Positions 38,042-48,358 are shown, counted from the first letter of the stretch. The stretch: DNA of 64,000 bases from Ornithinibacillus sp. 4-3 (GCF_040958695.1 NZ_CP162599.1:24001-88000); one strand, 5' to 3'. Program-made: numbers and translations. The notes: generated by a model from the sequence alone, not told the origin.

Positions 38042-41000
38042 ATGAAGGGTATTCATAATTTTTTGAAATCACAGGAAGATGTGCAATCTATAATTAGTGG
38101 CTTTACAAATGGGATGCAGGAACAGCTTGCATCAGGGTTATCAGGATCTGCAAGAAGTCTGCTTATTTCTGTTATCAATGAATCAATCCGCAGGCCAATA
38201 TTGCTTGTTACGCATCAGCTTATTCAGGCGCAACAGTTATATGATGATCTAACAGAATTTTCGACGGATGTATATTTATATCCAGTAAATGAGTTAATTT
38301 CATCAGAAATGGCTGCACAGAGTCCAGAATTAAGAGGTCAACGAATTGATGCGTTAACAGAATGGTCAAATAGAGAAAAAGGTATTTTAATCGCTCCAGT
38401 AGCGGCATTACGGCGTATCCTACCGCCAAGGCATTATTGGAATAAATATCAATTGCCATTTACAGTCGGTGAAGAAATAAATATTAAACAGTATTTAACT
38501 GCACTTGTTGATATGGGCTATGAGCGTGCAACAATGGTTACATCTCCTGGAGAGTTTAGTCAACGTGGTGGAATCATAGATATATACCCAGTAACAGAGG
38601 AGCATCCTATTCGAGTGGAGTTGTTTGATGAAGAAGTAGATTCCATTCGTTATTTTGATGCGAATACACAGAGATCATTAGATCAAAAAGAGCAGATTTC
38701 TATTGGACCAGCAAAGGAGTTATTATTAACCTCTGAGGATATGATGGCTGGAGCCAATCGTATAGATACAGCATTAGCAGAAGCACTGAGTAAGATGAAA
38801 GATGATGAAGCAAAAGAACAATTATTACAATCGAGTCAATATGATCTAGATCGTCTAAAGCGTTTAGAGCATTTTCAAGAAATGAACAAATATATCGGTT
38901 ATTTTTATGAACAACCTGCTAGTTTATTAGATTACTTACCAAAAGACGGATTAATTATTTTTGACGAGATGAGTAGGATTCAAGAAACAGCATTGCATTT
39001 GGATAAGGAAGAAGGCGAATGGTATAGCGACTTGCTTCTTGCTAACCAGGTGATTCGTGATAGTAAGTTTTCATTTGACTGGCATACTGTCTGGGGAAAT
39101 ATGGAACATGCACGTCTTTACCTATCTGTCTTCTTAAGGCATATTCCAAATACACAGCCTCAAAATATCGTTAATTTTTCTACACGTGATATGCAGGAAT
39201 TTCATGGACAAATGAACTTGTTTCAAAATGAATTACAGCGCTGGGAGAAAAGTGGTTTTTCTGTCATTCTTCTAGCTCCTAATGCGGAACGTGCGGAGAA
39301 AATCCAATCTATTTTGGCAGATTACCATATGGGGGCTAACGTTACTACAGAGCTTCAATTACCTGTGCAGCAACCAACAATTGTTGTTGGTAATTTACAA
39401 AATGGTACAGAGTGGCCAATGCATAAACTGGCTATTTTGACAGAAAAGGAATTATTTAAGAAAAGCGCAGCTCGGGCTCGCAAGGGAAGGCAAAAGCTAT
39501 CTAATGCGGAACGGATTAAAAATTACCAAGAGTTAAAAGTTGGTGATTATGTTGTGCATGCAAGTCATGGAATTGGAAAATACCTCGGCATTGAGACAGT
39601 CTCTGTAAATAATTTGCATAAAGATTACATGCTGATCAAATATGCTGGTGATGATAAATTATTTGTACCTATTGATCAAATTGATTTAGTACAAAAATAT
39701 GTAGGCTCTGAAGGCAAAGAACCTAAGTTATATAAGCTTGGTGGAACAGAGTGGACAAAGGTTAAAAGAAAAGTACAGTCCTCTGTGGAGGATATTGCAG
39801 ATGATTTAATTAAGCTATATGCAGAGCGGGAAGCAAGAAAAGGATATGCTTTCTCAAAAGATACAGAGTTACAGCAAGAATTCGAAGCGACTTTCCCGTA
39901 TCAGGAAACAGACGATCAATTACGCTGTATTGAAGAAATTAAGCAAGATATGGAAAGAGAACGTCCTATGGATCGTCTCTTATGTGGAGACGTAGGATAT
40001 GGGAAAACAGAAGTTGCCATTCGTGCAGCATTTAAAGCAGTAGCAGATGGGAAGCAGGTTGCAGTACTAGTACCGACAACTATACTGGCACAGCAGCATT
40101 TTCAAACCTTCCAAGAGCGTTTTCAAGATCAGGCGGTGGAAATTGGCTTGTTAAGCCGTTTCCGAACAAGAAAGCAACAAACGGAAACGATTGAAAGAAT
40201 AAGAAAAGGTCAGGTAGATATTGTTATTGGTACACATCGCTTATTATCTAAGGATGTTCAATATTATGATCTAGGATTACTTGTTGTCGATGAGGAGCAA
40301 CGTTTTGGTGTAAAGCATAAGGAAAAGGTAAAACAGATCAAAACAAATGTAGATGTATTAACCTTAACAGCAACACCAATCCCAAGAACGCTACATATGT
40401 CTATGCTTGGAGTTCGTGATTTATCTGTAATTGAAACACCACCAGAAAATCGCTTTCCGATTCAAACCTATGTACTTGACTATAATCCTATGTTTATGCG
40501 TGAAGTTATTGAACGAGAAATGGCAAGATCAGGGCAAGTATTTTTCCTTTATAATCGTGTTCATGATATTGATAAAATGGCTCGAGAATTACATGCACTT
40601 GTTCCAGAGGCTCGAGTGGCAATAGCACATGGACGTATGAGTGAGGTAGAGCTGGAAAATATTATGCTCGGATTCTTAGAAGGTGAATACGATGTTTTAG
40701 TAAGCACGACGATTATTGAGACAGGTGTAGATATTCCTAATGTTAACACGTTAATTGTGTACGATGCAGATCATATGGGACTTAGTCAATTATATCAATT
40801 ACGTGGTCGTGTAGGCCGTTCTAATCGTGTGGCTTACGCATATTTTACGTATAAAAAAGATAAGGTACTTACAGAGGTATCCGAAAAACGTTTACAAGCA
40901 ATTAAAGAATTTACAGAGCTTGGATCTGGATTTAAGATTGCAATGCGTGATTTGTCCATTCGTGGCGCAGGAAATTTACTAGGATCGCAGCAGCACGGAT

Positions 41001-41560
41001 TTATTGACTCTGTTGGTTATGATATGTATACACAAATGTTAAAAGATGCTATTGAAGCAAAACAAGCAGGTAAGGATATAGAAGAGACAGAACGATTTGA
41101 GCCGAAACTTGGCTTAGATGTAGATGCCTATATTCCAGAAACGTATATTAAAGATGAGAAGCAAAAAATTGATATGTATAAGCAATTCCATTCTTTAAGG
41201 TCAGAGGAAGATATGCAGGAGTTACAGGATGAATTAATCGATCGTTTTAGTGATTATCCAAAAGAAGTAGAAGCATTATTCTCCGTTTCCATGATGCGTA
41301 TGTATGCAGTGCGTGAACGCGTAGAATCGATTCAGGAAGATAAACAAAAAATAGAATTATTGCTTGATGAAAAGCGTAGTTCAGCAGTAGACGGATCAAA
41401 ATTATTTGATTTAGCTACTTCTTTTGGCCGAGCTGTCCAGCTTGGCACAGAACAAAGCAAATTAAAAATTACATTTCGTAAATCAGAATTAAAGAGTGCG
41501 AAGTACAAAGCGGTAGAAACGTTCCTAAGTAAACTGCATGCAGTAAATCGTACAGAATAA
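38042..41560 (+). CDS. mfd: Transcription-repair coupling factor
   Basis: 1172 aa. It removes stalled RNA polymerase and recruits UvrA. The UvrB-like N-terminal part includes SPGEFSQRGGIIDIYPVTEEHPIRVELF. The RNAP-interacting domain has VGDYVVHASHGIGKYLGIE. The translocase has GDVGYGKT (649-656), VVDEEQRFGVKHKEK and LTATPIPRTLHMSMLG. The C-terminal D7 region completes it. GGGGG lies 10 nt ahead of the ATG. It is full length. Confidence 0.97.
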   Translation: MKGIHNFLKSQEDVQSIISGFTNGMQEQLASGLSGSARSLLISVINESIRRPILLVTHQLIQAQQLYDDLTEFSTDVYLYPVNELISSEMAAQSPELRGQRIDALTEWSNREKGILIAPVAALRRILPPRHYWNKYQLPFTVGEEINIKQYLTALVDMGYERATMVTSPGEFSQRGGIIDIYPVTEEHPIRVELFDEEVDSIRYFDANTQRSLDQKEQISIGPAKELLLTSEDMMAGANRIDTALAEALSKMKDDEAKEQLLQSSQYDLDRLKRLEHFQEMNKYIGYFYEQPASLLDYLPKDGLIIFDEMSRIQETALHLDKEEGEWYSDLLLANQVIRDSKFSFDWHTVWGNMEHARLYLSVFLRHIPNTQPQNIVNFSTRDMQEFHGQMNLFQNELQRWEKSGFSVILLAPNAERAEKIQSILADYHMGANVTTELQLPVQQPTIVVGNLQNGTEWPMHKLAILTEKELFKKSAARARKGRQKLSNAERIKNYQELKVGDYVVHASHGIGKYLGIETVSVNNLHKDYMLIKYAGDDKLFVPIDQIDLVQKYVGSEGKEPKLYKLGGTEWTKVKRKVQSSVEDIADDLIKLYAEREARKGYAFSKDTELQQEFEATFPYQETDDQLRCIEEIKQDMERERPMDRLLCGDVGYGKTEVAIRAAFKAVADGKQVAVLVPTTILAQQHFQTFQERFQDQAVEIGLLSRFRTRKQQTETIERIRKGQVDIVIGTHRLLSKDVQYYDLGLLVVDEEQRFGVKHKEKVKQIKTNVDVLTLTATPIPRTLHMSMLGVRDLSVIETPPENRFPIQTYVLDYNPMFMREVIEREMARSGQVFFLYNRVHDIDKMARELHALVPEARVAIAHGRMSEVELENIMLGFLEGEYDVLVSTTIIETGVDIPNVNTLIVYDADHMGLSQLYQLRGRVGRSNRVAYAYFTYKKDKVLTEVSEKRLQAIKEFTELGSGFKIAMRDLSIRGAGNLLGSQQHGFIDSVGYDMYTQMLKDAIEAKQAGKDIEETERFEPKLGLDVDAYIPETYIKDEKQKIDMYKQFHSLRSEEDMQELQDELIDRFSDYPKEVEALFSVSMMRMYAVRERVESIQEDKQKIELLLDEKRSSAVDGSKLFDLATSFGRAVQLGTEQSKLKITFRKSELKSAKYKAVETFLSKLHAVNRTE

Positions 41561-41839
41561 AATACGTCTTTTATGTATAGTTCTTTCATGATGATTCATA
41601 CTAATCGATAACTTGGTGATTTTTACAGGAAAAGTAAAAAGAGGAAAGAAATTTCTTTTTTCTTTTAAAATAAGAGAGCATATTTTTGATTGAATCAATT
41701 CTCAAGCAGAGGATAGTGCTGTCTAGTTTTGATCTAAGTGCTAAAACGGAAGAGATTTGATGTTTTAAACAGGCACTCCGTACTTTTCCTTGAAATAACC
41801 AATGGTTAAATCATCAAAGGAAAGAGAGGATTTATAGAG

Positions 41840-42376
41840 ATGAAAGCAACAGGAATTGTACGTCGTATTGATGATTTAGGTAGGGTTGTAATACCGAAAG
41901 AAATAAGACGAACACTACGGATTCGTGAAGGGGACCCATTAGAAATATTTGTTGCCCGCGATGGAGAGGTTATTTTGAAAAAATATTCTCCTATTAGTGA
42001 ACTCGGTCATTTTGCAACTGATTATGCAGAGGCGCTGTTCACTTCTTTGCAAATTCCAGTTCTCATTTGTGATCGTGATGAAGTGATTGCAGTAGCTGGA
42101 GGTTCTAAAAAGGATTATCTAAATAAACAAATTAGTGCATTCATCAGTGAGGTTATTGAAAAAAGAAATGTAACATTAGTTGATGAGCCTGGTGAAATAG
42201 CAATTATTGCTGACCATGAGGAAGAATTTAGCTCCTACTGTATCAGCCCAATTATTGCTAATGGTGATCCAATAGGTTGTGTCATGGTTTTATCCAAAGA
42301 TGGTACACAAATCAGTGAAGTAGAACAGAAGGTAGCTGAATCAGCAGCAAATTTTTTAGCAAAACAAATGGAATAA
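41840..42376 (+). CDS. spoVT: Stage V sporulation protein T
   Basis: 178 aa. An N-terminal AbrB/MazE swapped-hairpin DNA-binding domain (MKATGIVRRIDDLGRVVIPKEIRRTLRIREGDPLEIF) is followed by a GAF-like C-terminal domain. It modulates sigma-G genes in the forespore. SD AAAGAGAGG precedes the ATG. A strong terminator follows. Confidence 0.97.
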   Translation: MKATGIVRRIDDLGRVVIPKEIRRTLRIREGDPLEIFVARDGEVILKKYSPISELGHFATDYAEALFTSLQIPVLICDRDEVIAVAGGSKKDYLNKQISAFISEVIEKRNVTLVDEPGEIAIIADHEEEFSSYCISPIIANGDPIGCVMVLSKDGTQISEVEQKVAESAANFLAKQME

Positions 42377-42390
42377 AACAAAGGATTAAG

Positions 42391-42431
42391 AAGGATGGGG
42401 CTAGGACAAAACTAGTCCCATCCTTTTTTTG
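42391..42431 (+). terminator. Terminator after spoVT
   Basis: AAGGATGGG ... CTAG with CTAG ... CCCATCCTT (42391-42424), then TTTTTTT. Confidence 0.9.
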
Positions 42432-42627
42432 AATATATTACTTGAGGTTATTTATCACCTAGCGAGCAATCAATGAACGCATATATTAAAATGGTGAAAT
42501 AAACCCTAACCTCACGCATGTAGAGGGATGTAACGTAGTAAAAACAGCAGTAGGACTGGAGATTGCCGGATGGATATATTCATTTGACAATCTTTTTTAA
42601 TTGCTTTTAATCATGAATCCTATTTTA

Positions 42628-42846
42628 TCAATATAAATTTTCGTTTTTATCGCTGAGTTTAATGAGGAACGGGAAAATAGCTATAAATGCTAGGCTAAGG
42701 AACCCTAATGTTAGCCATTTTTGTGTATCGAGAGAAATATATTGCTTTGTATGACAATAGGGACATGTTTTCCCTTTATTTGAAAAGCCGACAGCCATTA
42801 CTTCCTTCCATGACCATTTATAGTTGCACATGCTACATCTTACCAT
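42628..42846 (-). CDS. Small CxxC zinc-ribbon membrane protein (cxxc_20_cxxc-like)
   Basis: 72 aa. CSMC near residues 4-7 and CPYC near residues 28-31 form two CxxC knuckles about 20 residues apart, followed by a single transmembrane segment (WLTLGFLSLAFIAIFPFLI). This is the layout of a family of unknown function known as cxxc_20_cxxc proteins. SD GGAAGG lies 9 nt ahead of the ATG on the minus strand. It is an insertion against the local gene direction. Confidence 0.75.
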   Translation of the reverse strand: MVRCSMCNYKWSWKEVMAVGFSNKGKTCPYCHTKQYISLDTQKWLTLGFLSLAFIAIFPFLIKLSDKNENLY

Positions 42847-43089
42847 AATGAATTGCCTTCCTTCGTTTGATATGAATGTTGAACATAGTCGTCTTAGTAG
42901 CTAGAAACCAAGAATCTCCTTCCACTTATTATTTTTCATTGTAACTAATTCGTATTTTTACTGTCTATTAAAAGGAGAGGACTAGAAGACAATTGCTATA
43001 GATAAGAGGGAATTACTAAAAAAGAAATAGCGATATCCATCATGCTCATGTAGTATGATTATTGTATATGTTATGGGGTAGAGGGGTTT

Positions 43090-44664
43090 ATGCGAGTGAA
43101 AGATAATCAATTCATAAAGGGTGCGATGCTACTTACATTAGCTGGTTTGCTAAGTAAGATATTGGGGGCAGCCTACCGTATTCCCTTGCAAAATATTACT
43201 GGGGATTTGGGTTATTATATTTATCAGCAAATTTATCCATTTATTGGATTTGTAATGATTTTGTCTTTATATGGGTTTCCAACAGCTATATCCAATTTAA
43301 CAGCAGCAATGCAGAAAAAGGGATTAGGAATTTCTCTTCGCAGTTTTTATATTCCGATTTTTATCATTTTATTAGGAATCAATGGCTTCTTATTTGTGGG
43401 ATTATATGTCAGTGCAGGTTTTATCGCGAATTTTATTGGGGACCCACAGCTAGTATTTGCTTATCGAATGGTCGCATTTACTTTCTTGCTTATTCCATTC
43501 ACTGTTTTATTGCGTGGCGTTTTTCAAGGTATACAGGATATGAAGCCAACTGCCTATTCTCAGCTTGGGGATCAATTCATACGAGTTGGAATGATTATTT
43601 TTATGGCATATTTCATTGTCACAAAAGGAATGGATATGTATTTAATTGGTGAGGCAGCAGCACTTGCTTCTATATGTGGAGCAATTTTTGCAATTATTAT
43701 TCTTAGTATTTTTCTGATGCGAAGAAAGCTATGGACATATGAAGCTTATCCTGTTCCATGGAAGCATTATGTTATGACATTGCTCACTTTTGGTATCGTA
43801 GCTTCTTTAAATCATTTGGTGCTAATCATACTTCAATTTGCAGATGTATTTTCATTGGTTCCAAACTTGAAAACATATGGCCTCAACACATTAGCGGCGA
43901 TGGAGGAAAAGGGGATTTTTGATCGTGGCCAACCATTGATTCAGCTTGGCTCTGTTCTTGGTTCATCCCTTGCAATTGCAGTTATACCAGCAATTTCAAA
44001 GATAAGCGGTAGACAGAATATCCAGGAATTAAAATCGCATGTAGAAAGCGCCTTAAAGGTATGCTTCTATTTATCTGCAGGAGCTACCATTGGTTTAATC
44101 GGGATTTTTCCAGAAGCAAATATTTTATTATTCCAAAATGATAAAGGTACAATCAGCTTACAAGTTTTAGCTGTGGCTATTTTATTTAGTTCTTTGGCGA
44201 TTACAGGAATGTCCATCCTACAAAGCTTAGGAAAATACTTCATAACGATTGTTTACCTGTTTATTGTATTTATGGTGAAGCTACTTGCTAATCATTTACT
44301 TGTTCCAATGTTTGGAATTACAGGGAGTTCTATAGCGACAATATTTGCTTTATTCATACTGTGTTTACTTATTTATGTTGCATTGAAGCGTAATATTCCA
44401 GCTTTACAATTAGGAAGGCATATGAAGATCCGCTCGTTTCTGTTTGCTGGGGGATTGATGCTTGGCTATTTATTACTTGTGCGCTATGTGTACTTATTGC
44501 TCCCTGCATTTTCGCGATCCGGTCTTTTGTTTTATATCCTATTTGTTGTTGGGACAGGCGCAATGCTATATATTTATATGTTAATAAGGAGAAAAGCTTT
44601 TACAGAAGAAGAATTACATACTTTACCGCTGGCTTCGCTTTGGCTGCGAATCTATCGGTATTAA
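43090..44664 (+). CDS. MOP-superfamily polysaccharide flippase (YabM/SpoVB-like)
   Basis: 524 aa integral membrane protein with about 14 hydrophobic segments. It opens FIKGAMLLTLAGLLSKILGAAYRIPLQNITGDLGYYIYQQ, the signature of Wzx/MurJ/SpoVB-type lipid-linked sugar flippases. Its place between spoVT and yabN corresponds to B. subtilis yabM. The start is ATG 43090 close to GAGGGG; GTG 43096 is an in-frame alternative with better spacing. Substrate could be a peptidoglycan or polysaccharide precursor. Confidence 0.9.
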   Translation: MRVKDNQFIKGAMLLTLAGLLSKILGAAYRIPLQNITGDLGYYIYQQIYPFIGFVMILSLYGFPTAISNLTAAMQKKGLGISLRSFYIPIFIILLGINGFLFVGLYVSAGFIANFIGDPQLVFAYRMVAFTFLLIPFTVLLRGVFQGIQDMKPTAYSQLGDQFIRVGMIIFMAYFIVTKGMDMYLIGEAAALASICGAIFAIIILSIFLMRRKLWTYEAYPVPWKHYVMTLLTFGIVASLNHLVLIILQFADVFSLVPNLKTYGLNTLAAMEEKGIFDRGQPLIQLGSVLGSSLAIAVIPAISKISGRQNIQELKSHVESALKVCFYLSAGATIGLIGIFPEANILLFQNDKGTISLQVLAVAILFSSLAITGMSILQSLGKYFITIVYLFIVFMVKLLANHLLVPMFGITGSSIATIFALFILCLLIYVALKRNIPALQLGRHMKIRSFLFAGGLMLGYLLLVRYVYLLLPAFSRSGLLFYILFVVGTGAMLYIYMLIRRKAFTEEELHTLPLASLWLRIYRY

Positions 44665-44685
44665 GAGATAGAAAAGGTGATTTTA

Positions 44686-46140
44686 TTGGTAAATAAGATA
44701 GAGATAATTGGCTTAGGGGCAGGCGATCTGGACCAGCTTCCTTTAGGTATTTATCGAAAGTTAATACAAGCGGAAAATAAGCTGTTTTTACGAACAGCAG
44801 ACCATCCAGTTGTTCCTGCATTAGAAGCAGAGGGAGTAACATATACTTCTTTTGATGCGCTATATGAGCAGGAAGAACAATTTGGCGATGTGTACGTGAA
44901 AATTGTGGATAAGTTATTGAACCATGCAGAAGAGCAATCAATTATTTACGCAGTACCCGGCCATCCGATGTTAGCAGAACAAACGGTGCAATATTTATTG
45001 AATCAGAATAAGGTAGAAGTAAAAGTACTTGGTGGGCAAAGCTATTTAGATGATTTATTCACGGCTTTGAAAATAGATCCCATTGAAGGTTTTCAATTTG
45101 TAGATGCAACATCCTTCAAGCGAAACGAACTACAATATCGTCAGCATCTTATTTTCTGCCAGGTATATGATCGTTTTATTGCTTCAGAGGTCAAGTTAGC
45201 TCTACTCGAGGATTTGCCTCCTGAGCATTTAGTGACCATTGTAGAGGCAGCAGGAAGTACAGAAGAGAAGATTACCACTGTTCCACTAGCAGAGCTTGAT
45301 TTCGACTTGCAAATTGGTAATTTAACAAGTGTATACATCCCGCCAGTTGAGGAAGAACAACTAAATCACACTTTTAATCGTCTACGTGAGGTGGTAGCAA
45401 CATTACGTGGCCCAGAAGGATGTGAATGGGATAAAAAACAAACACATGAATCACTGCGGCCATACTTAATTGAGGAAATATATGAATTAATCGATGCCAT
45501 TGATACAGAAGATGATGAAGGAATAATTGAAGAATTAGGTGATGTATTGCTGCAGGTGATGCTGCATAGTCAGATTGGAGAAGATGAAGGGTATTTCTCC
45601 GTTGATGATGTGATCAGGAGCATTACAGAAAAAATGATTCGACGTCATCCTCATGTGTTTATGCAACAGGAAGTTGATTCTGTAGATGAAATTATGATGA
45701 ACTGGGAAGCGATTAAACAGAAAGAAAAAGGGGCAGAACGTCCATCTATTCTTTCTGGAGTTGCGGCTAGTTTACCAGCATTGGCAAAAGCATATACTTT
45801 GCAGAAAAAGGCAGATAAAGTAGGGTTTGGCTGGGAAAATGCAGATGGAATTTGGGAAAAGCTAGAAGAAGAACTAACGGAATTGAAGGAAGCTATTAAG
45901 GAGGATGTTACTACTTCGATGGAGCAGGAGCTTGGAGATGTATTATTTGTCATCGCTAATCTTGCCCGTTTCTATCATATTCAACCAGAGACAGCTTTAC
46001 ATCAAACAAATCGAAAATTTATAACAAGATTTCAATATGTAGAGGAACAAATTCGTAAGGAACAAAAAGATTTTTCCAAAATGGACTTAGCTGAAATGGA
46101 TGTCTATTGGAATGAAGCAAAACAAAGGGAGGAATTATAA
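44686..46140 (+). CDS. yabN: Nucleoside triphosphate pyrophosphohydrolase MazG with N-terminal methylase-like domain (YabN)
   Basis: 484 aa fusion. The N-terminal tetrapyrrole/SAM-methylase fold (KIEIIGLGAGDLDQLPLGIY ... YAVPGHPMLAEQTV) is joined to two MazG domains with EExxE-type metal motifs (IEEIYELIDAIDTEDDEGIIEELGDVLLQV and LEEELTELKEAI ... ELGDVLFVIAN). It cleans non-canonical NTPs. TTG 44686 with AAAGGTGA is preferred; GTG 44677 lies inside the SD. The stop overlaps the rqcP ATG by one base. Confidence 0.94.
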   Translation: MVNKIEIIGLGAGDLDQLPLGIYRKLIQAENKLFLRTADHPVVPALEAEGVTYTSFDALYEQEEQFGDVYVKIVDKLLNHAEEQSIIYAVPGHPMLAEQTVQYLLNQNKVEVKVLGGQSYLDDLFTALKIDPIEGFQFVDATSFKRNELQYRQHLIFCQVYDRFIASEVKLALLEDLPPEHLVTIVEAAGSTEEKITTVPLAELDFDLQIGNLTSVYIPPVEEEQLNHTFNRLREVVATLRGPEGCEWDKKQTHESLRPYLIEEIYELIDAIDTEDDEGIIEELGDVLLQVMLHSQIGEDEGYFSVDDVIRSITEKMIRRHPHVFMQQEVDSVDEIMMNWEAIKQKEKGAERPSILSGVAASLPALAKAYTLQKKADKVGFGWENADGIWEKLEEELTELKEAIKEDVTTSMEQELGDVLFVIANLARFYHIQPETALHQTNRKFITRFQYVEEQIRKEQKDFSKMDLAEMDVYWNEAKQREEL

Positions 46141-46406
46141 TGCGTTTAGATAAATTTTTGAAGAATGCTCGAATTATTAAGCGACGTACTTTAGCAAAGC
46201 AAGTCGCTGAGCAAGGGCGTATTAAATTGAACGGCAATGTTGCAAAAGCATCGACTGTTGTTGGAGTTGGAGATGAATTAGAAATTCAATTTGGTCAGAA
46301 GATTTTAGGTGTGAAAGTGAATGCTATTCGAGATATTGTGAAAAAAGAAGAAGCAGAAACATTATATACGGTTGTTCGTGAGGAAAGAATCGAACAAGAA
46401 AAATAG
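46140..46406 (+). CDS. rqcP: Ribosome-associated quality-control S4-domain protein RqcP
   Basis: 88 aa S4 RNA-binding domain (MRLDKFLKNARIIKRRTLAKQVAEQGRIKLNGN). With RqcH it drives poly-alanine tailing on obstructed 50S subunits in B. subtilis (YabO). It is translationally coupled to yabN (TAATG). SD is GGGAGGAA. Confidence 0.95.
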   Translation: MRLDKFLKNARIIKRRTLAKQVAEQGRIKLNGNVAKASTVVGVGDELEIQFGQKILGVKVNAIRDIVKKEEAETLYTVVREERIEQEK

Positions 46407-46463
46407 CTGGTAAGTTCTAAACTTGTCCTTCGTCACATAAACTAGCTGTGAAGAAGGAGGGTG

Positions 46464-46772
46464 ATGGAAATTATACCATATAAAAATGAGCAACCAATAC
46501 GCACAACAGAACAAGAACATCATTTGAAAATTATTAATCGGAATCAAATAGAAATTACTGGAGTAAAAGAAGTTGATAGCTTTGATAATGAAGAGTTTTT
46601 ATTAGAAACAACACTAGGATATTTAATTGTCCGTGGACAAAACCTCCAATTGAAAAATTTAGATGTGACAGAAGGGCTTGTGTCTATAAAAGGGAGGATT
46701 TATGAGCTTTCTTATGTAGACGAACATCATCAGGAGAAGGCTAAAGGGTTCTTTAGCAAGTTATTCCGATGA
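46464..46772 (+). CDS. yabP: Sporulation protein YabP
   Basis: 102 aa. Core IEITGVKEVDSFDNEEFLLETTLG and GQNLQLKNLDVTEGLVSIKGR, ending KAKGFFSKLFR, is characteristic of YabP. In B. subtilis it is a mother-cell protein needed with YabQ for normal sporulation. AAGGAGG is unusually close to ATG 46464; GTG 46461 is not credible. It overlaps yabQ by 4 bp. Confidence 0.94.
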   Translation: MEIIPYKNEQPIRTTEQEHHLKIINRNQIEITGVKEVDSFDNEEFLLETTLGYLIVRGQNLQLKNLDVTEGLVSIKGRIYELSYVDEHHQEKAKGFFSKLFR

Positions 46773-47365
46773 CACTTCATGTACAGTTACTTACAATGAT
46801 CACGATGATCTGTGGCGGTTTTTATATTGGTATCGCATATGATACTTTTCAGCGATTTTCAAGCTATTGGAAGCGGATCAGTATCCTTTCCTATACGCTG
46901 GAAATCGCTTTTTGGTTGATCCAGACATTTATTTTATTTTTTGTATTAGTACAAGTAAATAATGGGCAATTAAGAATATATGTATTTGCAGCTTGTTTAC
47001 TTGGTGTTAGTCTATATCACTTTTTTATTGCAAATACGTATCGAAAAATATTAAATTGGGTAGTTCGATTATTCACCACTTTGCTGCGTTGGATCTGGTA
47101 TATCATCATGAAGCCGTTAGCGTTAATTATCCATATACTACGAACTATCATTATATATTTAGTTAAGTTATTGTATGGGATATTACGATTCTGCTTACGT
47201 CTGATTTGGTTTCCCATTTATTGGTTTCTCCGTCTGCTTTATCATTGTTTACCGCAAAAAATACAAAACTATCTGCACACACTAGCAGGCTTTTATTGTA
47301 TAATAGAGAATAAATGTAGAACATGGCTGATTTGGTTCAGGACATTTTTGCAAAGGAGGAAATAG
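46769..47365 (+). CDS. yabQ: Spore cortex biosynthesis protein YabQ
   Basis: 198 aa membrane protein with several hydrophobic segments. It starts LLTMITMICGGFYIGIAYDTFQRF, the YabQ signature, and has an aromatic-rich second half. It is required for cortex formation in B. subtilis. It begins in the ATGA overlap with yabP. It ends 2 bp before the divIC start, whose SD lies within yabQ. Confidence 0.93.
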   Translation: MTLHVQLLTMITMICGGFYIGIAYDTFQRFSSYWKRISILSYTLEIAFWLIQTFILFFVLVQVNNGQLRIYVFAACLLGVSLYHFFIANTYRKILNWVVRLFTTLLRWIWYIIMKPLALIIHILRTIIIYLVKLLYGILRFCLRLIWFPIYWFLRLLYHCLPQKIQNYLHTLAGFYCIIENKCRTWLIWFRTFLQRRK

Positions 47366-47367
47366 CC

Positions 47368-47745
47368 TTGTCGAGGAAAAAGACGGTTACGAAAATCCAA
47401 TCTGATTATGTGAAGAAGTATGATGCCCAACAGCAAAGACAACAGAAAAAGAAGCAGCGGTTGATTCGTCGTCTCGTGCTATTTTCAATTGTTGTAGTTG
47501 TTGCAGTTGGAGTAATGACGATGTATCATATGAAACAGCGCGCACAATACGCAAGTAAACAAGAAGAATATAATCAACTAGAAGAACAATTAACAGTACT
47601 TCAGGAAGAAAAGAATAGCTTCTTAGAAGAAATTGAATTATTGAATAACGAGGATTATGTGTTGGAAATTGCTCGCACAAATTATTTTTTCTCGAAAAAG
47701 GGAGAACTTATTTTTAAAATTCTCGATGAAATTCCATCCTATTGA
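47368..47745 (+). CDS. divIC: Cell division protein DivIC
   Basis: 125 aa, equal to the B. subtilis length. Basic cytosolic N-terminus, one transmembrane segment (RLVLFSIVVVVAVGVMTMY), then an extracellular coiled coil (EEYNQLEEQLTVLQEEKNSFLEEI) and the conserved NEDYVLEIARTNYFFSKKGE end. It pairs with FtsL/DivIB in the divisome. It starts at TTG 47368, set by AAAGGAGG (47352-47359) at 8 nt. Confidence 0.95.
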   Translation: MSRKKTVTKIQSDYVKKYDAQQQRQQKKKQRLIRRLVLFSIVVVVAVGVMTMYHMKQRAQYASKQEEYNQLEEQLTVLQEEKNSFLEEIELLNNEDYVLEIARTNYFFSKKGELIFKILDEIPSY

Positions 47746-47771
47746 CACTTTTCAGTTTTCTTAGCTATACT
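47742..47771 (+). promoter_or_regulatory. Sigma-A promoter of yabR
   Basis: TTGACA (47742-47747), an 18-bp spacer, TATACT (47766-47771). The -35 overlaps the divIC stop codon. Confidence 0.7.
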
Positions 47772-47826
47772 ATAGAAAGGAAATAGTGTATTATTTTTTA
47801 AACTTTTAAGGAGGAGCATTGTTTTT

Positions 47827-48216
47827 ATGGCAATCGAAGTAGGCAGCAAGGTTAAAGGAAAGGTAACAGGTATCACTAATTTTGGAGCTTTTGTTGAGTT
47901 AGACGAAAAAACGACAGGACTTGTTCATATTAGTGAAGTTGCTGATACCTATGTAAAAGACATTAATGAGCATTTAACAGTAGGGGATGAAGTTACTGTT
48001 AAAATTATTAATGTTGAAGATGATGGCAAAATTGGCTTATCAATAAAAAAAGCGATTGAGAAAAAGCCAGAGCGTCAACAAAGAAATCCAAAAGAGCGTA
48101 CAGAAACGTTTGAAGCGAAAATGAATCGATTTTTAAAAGATTCTGAAGACCGCTTAGCCTCGTTAAAGAAGCACACGGAATCTAGACGCGGAGGTAGAGG
48201 TGCTAAACGAGGATAG
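47827..48216 (+). CDS. yabR: S1 domain-containing RNA-binding protein YabR
   Basis: 129 aa. One S1 domain (GSKVKGKVTGITNFGAFVELDEKTTGLVHISEVAD) then a basic Arg/Lys-rich tail ending RRGGRGAKRG. It resembles general stress protein 13 and polynucleotide-phosphorylase-type S1 domains. SD AAGGAGGAG precedes the ATG at a long spacing. Precise role unknown. Confidence 0.93.
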   Translation: MAIEVGSKVKGKVTGITNFGAFVELDEKTTGLVHISEVADTYVKDINEHLTVGDEVTVKIINVEDDGKIGLSIKKAIEKKPERQQRNPKERTETFEAKMNRFLKDSEDRLASLKKHTESRRGGRGAKRG

Positions 48217-48290
48217 CAATTGCTGTCTACGGAGAAGAGAAATGCTCGTAATGAGAATATAATGAAAGAGGCTATAGAAAGAGTAGCCCC

Positions 48291-48336
48291 AAAAATGGTT
48301 TCGATTATTAAAAATTAATCGAAACCATTTTTATTT
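48291..48336 (+). terminator. Terminator after yabR
   Basis: AATGGTTTCGATTA (48294-48307) and TAATCGAAACCATT (48316-48329) form a 14-bp perfect stem with A and T flanks suiting both strands. Confidence 0.9.
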
Positions 48337-48358
48337 GAATGGTGCAGGAGGGCGTCTA